Positions 58,553-64,000 of a stretch of 64,000 bases of DNA are shown here, in pieces. Location of the stretch: positions 62,001 through 126,000 of the forward strand of contig CACWZP010000008.1 in assembly GCA_902765395.1 (NCBI GenBank), read 5' to 3'. Within the stretch, counting starts at the first letter, position 1. Each line of letters opens with the position of its first letter. The DNA is from an uncultured Eubacteriales bacterium. Its GTDB lineage: Bacteria > Bacillota > Clostridia > Christensenellales > Aristaeellaceae. The notes below the pieces were generated by a model. That model was not told the DNA's origin. It was given only the letters and a program-made list of their open reading frames with translations, and did no database searches. The position numbers were made by a program, and so were the translations under genes.

Positions 58553-60432
58553 TCAATACGGTCGAAAAACTCAATGAGAATATTGCCGCGCGTACTAAGG
58601 ACCTGCAGGACAAGCTGAGCGGCGCGGACGGCAAGCGGCATATCGTCCTCTGCGGCGGTACCGGCTGTCTTTCCAACCATTCCAGGGAGATCGCCGAGAA
58701 GTTCAACGAAGTCCTGGCCGCCAAGGGCGTGGCCGACAAGGTCACCGTGAACCAGGTGGGCTGCTTCGGCTTCTGCTCCCAGGGCCCCTTCGTGAAGATC
58801 TATCCCGAGGATACCCTGTATCGCCTGGTGAAGATCGAGGACGTCGAGGAGATCGTGGACACCGACATCTGCGGCGGCACCGTCGTGGAGCGCCTGCTGT
58901 ATGTGGAGCCCGGCTCCGGCGAGAAGGTCTCCAAGCAGGACGACATCAACTTCTACAAGAAGCAGCGCCGCGTGGCCCTGCACGGCTGCGGCGTCATCAA
59001 CCCCGAGGACATCAACGAAGCGCTGGGCATGGGCGCGTTCCAGGGCCTGAAGCGCGCGCTGAGCATGAGCCGCCAGGAAGTCATCGACGAAGTGCTGGCC
59101 TCCGGCATTCGCGGCCGCGGCGGCGCGGGCTTCCCCTCCGGCAGGAAGTGGCAGTTCGCCTACAATTCCCAGGGCGATGAGAAGTACGTGGTCTGCAACG
59201 GCGACGAGGGCGACCCCGGCGCGTTCATGGACCGCTCCATCCTGGAAGGCAACCCCCTGGGCGTCATCGAGGGCATGATGATCGCGGGCTACGCCATCGG
59301 CGCGCAGAACGGCTATTTCTACGTTCGCGCCGAGTATCCCATCGCGGTCAACCGCCTGCGCATCGCCATCAAGCAGGCCAAGGAGCTGGGCCTGCTGGGC
59401 AAGAACATCCTGGGCACCGACTTCTCCTTCGACTGCCACCTGCGCCTTGGCGCCGGCGCGTTCGTCTGCGGCGAAGAGACCGCCCTGCTGAACTCCATCG
59501 AGGGCAAGCGCGGCATGCCGCGTCCCCGCCCGCCGTTCCCGGCCGTGAAGGGCCTGTGGGGCAAGCCCACCATCATCAACAACGTTGAGACGCTGGCCTG
59601 CGTGCCCTACATCCTGCGCGAAGGCGCCGAGAAGTTCGCAAGCGTTGGCACCGAGCGCTCCAAGGGCACCAAGGTGTTCGCCCTGGGCGGCAAGGTGAAC
59701 AACGTCGGCCTGGTGGAAGTCCCCATGGGCACCACCCTGCGCGAGCTGATCTACGACATCGGCGGCGGCATTCCCGGCGGCAAGAAGTTCAAGGCTATCC
59801 AGACCGGCGGCCCCTCCGGCGGCTGCCTGACCGAGGAGTTCCTGGACGAGCCCATCGACTTTGACAACCTGGTGGCCAAGGGATCCATGATGGGTTCCGG
59901 CGGCGCCATCGTCATGGACGAGGACAACTGCATGGTGGACGTGGCCAAGTTCTACATGGAGTTCATCTGTGATGAGAGCTGCGGCAAGTGCACCCCCTGC
60001 CGCATCGGCACCAAGCGCATGCTGGAGATCCTGACCCGCATCACCGAGGGCAAGGGCACCATGAAGGACCTGGACGACCTGGAGGACCTGAGCCGCACCG
60101 TGAAGACCAACTCCCTGTGCGCCCTGGGCCAGACGGCCTCCAACCCCATCACCTCCACCCTGTCCCACTTCCGGGATGAGTACATTGCCCACATCGTGGA
60201 CAAGAAGTGCCCGGCCCACGTCTGCAAGAGCATGATGCAGTACGTGATCGACCCCGAGAAGTGCATCGGCTGCGGCAAGTGTGCCAAGGGCTGCCCCGGC
60301 GAGTGCATCACCCGCACGGACTATATCGCCCCCGGCCACAAGCTGGCTTCGATGACCATCGACACCGCCAAGTGCGTCAAGTGCGGCGCCTGCATCAGCA
60401 ACTGCCGCTTCGGCGCCATCGAGAAGAGATAG
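58549..60432 (+). CDS. hydB: Bifurcating hydrogenase, NuoF-like NADH/FMN subunit
   Basis: The 627-residue protein has an N-terminal [2Fe-2S] thioredoxin-like domain (CGGTGCLS ... VGCFGFCSQGPFV), a NuoF core with the NADH/FMN sites GRGGAGFPSGRKWQF and GDEGDPGAFMDRS, and the [4Fe-4S] motif ESCGKCTPCRIG. A C-terminal 2[4Fe-4S] ferredoxin domain follows (CIGCGKCAKGCP, CVKCGACISNC). It binds NADH and splits electrons between NAD and ferredoxin. The domain order matches HydB of electron-bifurcating hydrogenases. Confidence 0.96.
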   Translation: MINTVEKLNENIAARTKDLQDKLSGADGKRHIVLCGGTGCLSNHSREIAEKFNEVLAAKGVADKVTVNQVGCFGFCSQGPFVKIYPEDTLYRLVKIEDVEEIVDTDICGGTVVERLLYVEPGSGEKVSKQDDINFYKKQRRVALHGCGVINPEDINEALGMGAFQGLKRALSMSRQEVIDEVLASGIRGRGGAGFPSGRKWQFAYNSQGDEKYVVCNGDEGDPGAFMDRSILEGNPLGVIEGMMIAGYAIGAQNGYFYVRAEYPIAVNRLRIAIKQAKELGLLGKNILGTDFSFDCHLRLGAGAFVCGEETALLNSIEGKRGMPRPRPPFPAVKGLWGKPTIINNVETLACVPYILREGAEKFASVGTERSKGTKVFALGGKVNNVGLVEVPMGTTLRELIYDIGGGIPGGKKFKAIQTGGPSGGCLTEEFLDEPIDFDNLVAKGSMMGSGGAIVMDEDNCMVDVAKFYMEFICDESCGKCTPCRIGTKRMLEILTRITEGKGTMKDLDDLEDLSRTVKTNSLCALGQTASNPITSTLSHFRDEYIAHIVDKKCPAHVCKSMMQYVIDPEKCIGCGKCAKGCPGECITRTDYIAPGHKLASMTIDTAKCVKCGACISNCRFGAIEKR

Positions 60433-60447
60433 ACAGGAGAATGAGTT

Positions 60448-62223
60448 ATGGCAAAGATCAATATCAAAATTGAGGGGATTCCCTATCAGGTAGAGGCTGG
60501 CCAGACCATTCTGGAAGCCGCCAAGGCCTGCGGATATGAGATTCCGTCCCTGTGTACCTACAATCACGGGGAGTGCAATGTGGGCTCCTGCCGCGTCTGT
60601 CTCGTCGAGGCGACCGGCGCGCGCGGCCTGGTGGCCAGCTGCGTCTATCCCGTGGCCGAGGGCATGGAGATCCGCATCGGCTCTCCCGCGGCCGTGGAAG
60701 CGCGCCGCCACAGCGTGGAGCTGCTGCTGAGCAACCACAACAAGAACTGCCAGCAGTGCGAGAAGAACGGCCACTGCGAGCTGCTGTACGTGGCCCAGCT
60801 GACCGGCGCCCGCGACGACGCCTTCGCCGGCGCCCACTCCGAGACCTACCTGGACCAGGTGGCTCCCGGCCTGGTGCGCGACACCAGCAAGTGCATCCTG
60901 TGCGGCCGCTGCGTGGAGCGCTGCAAGAACGCTCACGGCCTGGGCATCCTGGGCTTTGAGAACCGCGGCTTCTCCACCATCGTGTCTCCCGCCGAGAACC
61001 GCTCCTTCGCGGATTCTCCCTGCATCCAGTGCGGCCAGTGCGTGAACGTGTGTCCCACCGGCGCCCTGATGGAGCACAGCGAGATCGACAAGATCGACGC
61101 CGCCTTCAAGGCCGGCAAGCATGTGATCGCGCAGGCGGCTCCCGCCGTGCGCGCTGCCCTGGGCGAGGAGTTCGGCTATCCGATCGGCACTCCCGTGACC
61201 GGCAAGATGGCCGCCGCCATGCGCCGCCTGGGCTTCGAGCGGGTCTACGACGTGAACTTCGGCGCGGACCTGACCATCATGGAGGAGGGCACCGAGCTGC
61301 TCAAGCGCCTGACCGAAGGCGGCGTGCTGCCGATGATCACCTCCTGCTCTCCCGGCTGGGTGAACTACGCCGAGTACAACTATGGCGATCTGCTGCCCCA
61401 CCTGTCCAGCTGCAAGAGCCCGCATCAGATGCAGGGCGCCATCATCAAGGCTTGGTGGGCCAAGCAGAACAACATCGACCCCAAGGACGTGTTCGTGGTC
61501 TCCGTCATGCCCTGCACCGCCAAGAAGTTTGAGAAGGAGCGCGAGCAGGAGAAGGTGGATGGCATCCCGGATGTGGACGCCGTCATCACCACCCGCGAGC
61601 TGGCCCGTATGATCAAGCGCAGCGGCATGCTGTTCAACCGCTTGCCCGACGAGCCCTGGGATCAGGACATCATGGGCGATTACTCCGGCGCTGGCGTCAT
61701 CTTCGGCGTCACCGGCGGCGTTATGGAAGCGGCCCTGCGTACCGTGTACTTCAAGCTGACCGGCAAGGAGCACGATCCCATCGAGTTCACCGCCGTGCGC
61801 GGCCATGACGCGGGCATCCGCGAGGCCAGCATCGACATCAACGGCACCACCGTGAACGTGGCCATCGCCTCCGGCATGAAGAGCGCCAAGGTGCTGCTGG
61901 ACGAGATCCGCGAGGGCACCAGCAAGTATCAGTTCATCGAGATCATGGGCTGCCCCGGCGGCTGCATCAATGGCGGCGGCCAGCCCTATGTGCGCCCGGT
62001 GTTCCTGCCCAACGAGGCCGACGACATCCTGGACACCTACAAGGAAAAGCGCGCCCAGGCCCTCTACACCGAGGACGAGCGCCAGGTGGTGCGCCAGAGC
62101 CACAACAACCCCCAGATCGTGGAGCTGTACGAGAAGTTCCTGGGCGAGCCCAACGGACACCTGTCCCACAAGCTGCTGCACACTTCCTACGCCGCCCGCG
62201 AGGGTTTCAATGAGGTGAAGTAA
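60448..62223 (+). CDS. hydA: [FeFe]-hydrogenase catalytic subunit
   Basis: This 591-residue catalytic subunit makes or uses H2. The N-terminal [2Fe-2S] domain has CTYNHGECNVGSCRVC. The His-Cys3 cluster is HNKNCQQCEKNGHC, and the two [4Fe-4S] sites are CILCGRCVERC and CIQCGQCVNVCPTG. H-cluster motifs L1 TSCSPGWVN, L2 MPCTAKKFE and L3 EIMGCPGGCINGGGQ are complete. Relatives of this length are trimeric with HydB and HydC. The operon lacks the maturases HydE, HydF and HydG here. AGGAG precedes the ATG. Confidence 0.97.
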   Translation: MAKINIKIEGIPYQVEAGQTILEAAKACGYEIPSLCTYNHGECNVGSCRVCLVEATGARGLVASCVYPVAEGMEIRIGSPAAVEARRHSVELLLSNHNKNCQQCEKNGHCELLYVAQLTGARDDAFAGAHSETYLDQVAPGLVRDTSKCILCGRCVERCKNAHGLGILGFENRGFSTIVSPAENRSFADSPCIQCGQCVNVCPTGALMEHSEIDKIDAAFKAGKHVIAQAAPAVRAALGEEFGYPIGTPVTGKMAAAMRRLGFERVYDVNFGADLTIMEEGTELLKRLTEGGVLPMITSCSPGWVNYAEYNYGDLLPHLSSCKSPHQMQGAIIKAWWAKQNNIDPKDVFVVSVMPCTAKKFEKEREQEKVDGIPDVDAVITTRELARMIKRSGMLFNRLPDEPWDQDIMGDYSGAGVIFGVTGGVMEAALRTVYFKLTGKEHDPIEFTAVRGHDAGIREASIDINGTTVNVAIASGMKSAKVLLDEIREGTSKYQFIEIMGCPGGCINGGGQPYVRPVFLPNEADDILDTYKEKRAQALYTEDERQVVRQSHNNPQIVELYEKFLGEPNGHLSHKLLHTSYAAREGFNEVK

Positions 62224-62247
62224 GCCGACAGGCTTGATTCAACGGCG

Positions 62248-62284
62248 AGGCCCCGTCCCTCCATTCGGAGGGGCGGGGCCTTTT
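62248..62284 (+). terminator. Strong terminator of the hydrogenase operon
   Basis: A perfect 15-bp stem (62248-62262 with 62267-62281, AGGCCCCG/CGGGGCCT at the base, ATTC loop) followed by TTTTC. Confidence 0.95.
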
Positions 62285-62293
62285 CGCGCCTGG

Positions 62294-62330
62294 GAAATGA
62301 GAAAGAGAACCGTCCCCATTTCTCACAAGA
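62294..62330. repeat. Short inverted repeat of the GAGAACCGTCCCC type
   Basis: GAAATGAGAAAG (about 62295-62306) and CATTTCTC (about 62318-62325) flank AGAACCGTCCCC, forming a hairpin of about 30 bp. Short repeats of this wording are familiar from REP-type elements in Firmicutes; copies cannot be checked here. Confidence 0.4.
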
Positions 62331-62395
62331 ACGAGAATCATTGCGATCAGCTTTTTCATGGGATTGACCTCGTTGTGTTGTGTGAGACGGTTGGT

Positions 62396-63064
62396 TCAGC
62401 GGATGCTGATGCCGCGAAGGCCGCTGTTCAGCTCCTCCCAGGAGATGAAGCGGGGCTCGTTCTTTTCCAGGCCCTCCAGCTCCTTGAGCAGCGCGGCCTT
62501 CTTCGCGTTGCCCCTGTTGACCAGCTGCCTGCCAATGAGGAAGGTGAGCCCCTCGCCAAGGACGATGCACCCGATCAAAGTCGCGATCACAATTGCTGTT
62601 CGTGAAGCAGTATCGGGAATGAGCCCTATCGCGGGAATGGCAAGGATCGCACCGCCCCAGAAGCCGCCGATGGCCATCCCGCAGCCGGTGTCGCGATTCT
62701 CTTTCTTTCGCTTCTCCTCGCTCCAGAATTGGGAGGACGCGTAATTCCGCAGGGCGGGCGACCAGTGCTGGTACTTCCTGCAATGGGGGCACCTGCCGTC
62801 CTCCTTCTCGGGTACGTCGAACCGCCCCGCGTCGAGCTTCGCCTGCATCTGGGCCACGGGGCCGGCCAGCTGCATCCGGGCCTGCTCCTCCATCGCCTTC
62901 GCGCCTGCCTCGGAGGTGGTCACCCAGGTGGTGGACTTGTGCATGCTGCCCACCTGGGTGGAGATGTAGTTTTTCTTCTCCACCGGCTGCTTGCAGTATT
63001 CGCAGGTGTAGCCCCAGCGGTAGGCCTGGGACGCCACCGCGCCGCAGAACTTCTGATTCGCCAT
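62396..63064 (-). CDS. Zinc-ribbon protein with two membrane helices, unknown function
   Basis: I do not recognise the family. The 222-residue protein has two CxxC knuckles, CEYC near residue 20 and CPHC near 92, which together could bind zinc. Two membrane spans lie at about 130-150 and 157-178 (GGFWGGAILAIPAIGLI and AIVIATLIGCIVLGEGLTFLI), and a charged cytoplasmic tail follows. AGGAGG precedes the ATG. It lies 33 bp after the gene at 63098 and probably shares its transcript. Confidence 0.75.
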   Translation of the reverse strand: MANQKFCGAVASQAYRWGYTCEYCKQPVEKKNYISTQVGSMHKSTTWVTTSEAGAKAMEEQARMQLAGPVAQMQAKLDAGRFDVPEKEDGRCPHCRKYQHWSPALRNYASSQFWSEEKRKKENRDTGCGMAIGGFWGGAILAIPAIGLIPDTASRTAIVIATLIGCIVLGEGLTFLIGRQLVNRGNAKKAALLKELEGLEKNEPRFISWEELNSGLRGISIR

Positions 63065-63097
63065 GGAAAAACCTCCTCGTTCAATCGTTCGCGTGAA

Positions 63098-64000
63098 TTA
63101 CATCCGTCCGTAGTGCTCCAAATACAGCCTGGCGTGCATGTCCCGCAGGCTCCTGGGCAGGGCGGCGAATTGCAGCATGGTCTGGGTGAAGGCGGCCTCG
63201 GCCTGGCTGGGCGGCCAGAAGCCGGTCAGGGAGCGGTAGTGGTTCCGGGCAGGCACGCCGCTGAACGCCAGGAAGAACATCTCGATGGTGGCGCGGTCGC
63301 CGGTCTCGTGGGGGATCATCATCTTGGCCGCCAGCCGGTTGCACAGCCAGATGACGTTGTTGGCCTCCTGTCCGTCCTCGCCGAACAGGATCAATTCCAT
63401 CAGCTGGCGGGGCGAGAGTTTGTTCACGTATTCCGCGGCGGCGGGACCGGAGAGGGCGTTGTAGCCGCCGGCGGCGCTGGCCTGCGGCGCGGGCTTTGAG
63501 GCGCTGCCTGTGCTTCCGATGCCCCGGGCGACGTCGGCCCCCTCCCGGGGCTTTTCGGGCCGGGGCGCTTTTTGCACGGGCGCGGCGGGCCTCGGCGGCT
63601 CGGCCTTCTTCGGCTCGTTGGCCTTCACGATGGCCGCCGCCTTCTCGCGCACGTTGGAATCCCGGCTCTCGCTGGCCACTTTGCGCAGGGCGTCCAGGTC
63701 GGTGAGGCACTGCACCGCCACCAGGCGGTTGTCGGGCCACTCGTCCTCCAGCGCGATCCGCGTCAAGAGCGTCGCGTCCTTCACCTTGCGTATGGCGACC
63801 TGCCGGTCCAGGAAGTCGAAGCCCGCGCCGTCCTTATAGTTGGCGTTGATGATGTGCTCCAGCAGCTCCGGCCGGGTGACGCGCCCCAGCAGCTCCCACC
63901 GCAGGATGTCCAGGAACCGCACGCGGCTGTGTTCGAGGATGTCCACCAGGAAGGCCTGGTCCTCGATGCGCCAGCCCGCCGCTTTCAGCACCTCCGGGTG
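63098..64000 (-). CDS. HEAT-like helical protein, unknown function (partial)
   Basis: The 5' end is outside the window; the frame is open to the last base (H-P-E-V-L-K...). The N-terminal half has repeating helices (LLTRIALEDEWPDNRLVAVQCLTDLDALRKVASES and similar), as in HEAT/Armadillo-like repeats, with each helix pair tied to a D-x-x-x-L-x-x-I-A pattern. A Pro/Lys/Ala-rich linker follows (EPKKAEPPRPAAPVQKAPRPEK). The C-terminal 150 residues are helical and have no assignment. It is likely co-transcribed with the zinc-ribbon gene downstream. Confidence 0.72.
   Translation of the reverse strand, partial: HPEVLKAAGWRIEDQAFLVDILEHSRVRFLDILRWELLGRVTRPELLEHIINANYKDGAGFDFLDRQVAIRKVKDATLLTRIALEDEWPDNRLVAVQCLTDLDALRKVASESRDSNVREKAAAIVKANEPKKAEPPRPAAPVQKAPRPEKPREGADVARGIGSTGSASKPAPQASAAGGYNALSGPAAAEYVNKLSPRQLMELILFGEDGQEANNVIWLCNRLAAKMMIPHETGDRATIEMFFLAFSGVPARNHYRSLTGFWPPSQAEAAFTQTMLQFAALPRSLRDMHARLYLEHYGRM

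Noticed and set aside
58525-62181. A 1218-residue open frame antisense to the hydrogenase genes
   Set aside because: It is a mirror of high-GC codon bias in hydB/hydA. Its translation is rich in His, Leu, Val and Gly without domains, and the sense strand has complete, conserved subunits.

Overview
The window looks like a chromosome segment of an anaerobic, spore-forming, high-GC member of the Clostridia, probably a gut lineage. The evidence is: the end of the rpoA-rplQ ribosomal operon; an Asp23 + FakA pair; a clostridial alpha/beta small acid-soluble spore protein; an electron-bifurcating [FeFe]-hydrogenase operon; and Gram-positive-style promoters and Shine-Dalgarno sites. This is inferred from gene content; no marker in the window fixes the genus.

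Layout. 1-12.3 kb is housekeeping: rpoA (partial), rplQ, a minus-strand operon (RluA-type pseudouridine synthase, Nudix, GNAT, small PD-(D/E)XK-like nuclease), rpmB, asp23-fakA, a Gfo/Idh oxidoreductase, GNAT-recG, and two paralogous secreted two-domain proteins. Three different repeat or MITE-like elements sit between these genes. A spore-protein gene with a replaced C-terminus (12.4 kb) marks the edge of the accessory region.

12.7-51 kb is one very large surface-glycan locus. The left arm (minus strand) has a Wzm/Wzt-like ABC exporter and two GlfT2-like glycosyltransferases. This layout recalls mycobacterial galactan export. The right arm (plus strand) starts with a FlaA1/CapD dehydratase. 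It continues, behind its own strong promoter and a candidate structured leader RNA, with a polyprenyl-phosphate sugar-1-phosphate transferase. Then come GT4 enzymes, a GDP-D-rhamnose pathway (ManC-like, Gmd, Rmd-like), and a second Wzm/Wzt pair whose ATPase has a C-terminal glycan-binding domain. Next is an unusual coiled-coil/left-handed-beta-helix acyltransferase with internal repeats, which I propose as a chain-terminating 'ruler'. After it come a small coiled-coil protein and tandem GT4 paralogues. The last third holds lipid-linked-sugar genes (two DPM1-like GT2, three GT-C-like membrane enzymes, a UPF0104-type membrane protein), a UDP-sugar dehydrogenase, an SGNH hydrolase and an O-antigen-ligase-like protein. 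Two of the GT-C genes are strikingly AT-rich, and with the ligase-like protein they share an extracytoplasmic domain.

51-57.9 kb is a scar and mobile zone: an IS21 istB remnant, a compact multi-hairpin element, a possible Cys-rich small gene, an ECF sigma / DUF4367-type anti-sigma / secreted-protein set, a large serine recombinase with a small SHOCT-like partner and a consensus promoter, and a LoaP-like NusG paralogue. 57.9-62.3 kb is the HydCBA-type hydrogenase operon with an inverted repeat just downstream of its -10 box. Two uncharacterised minus-strand genes finish the window, the last one partial.
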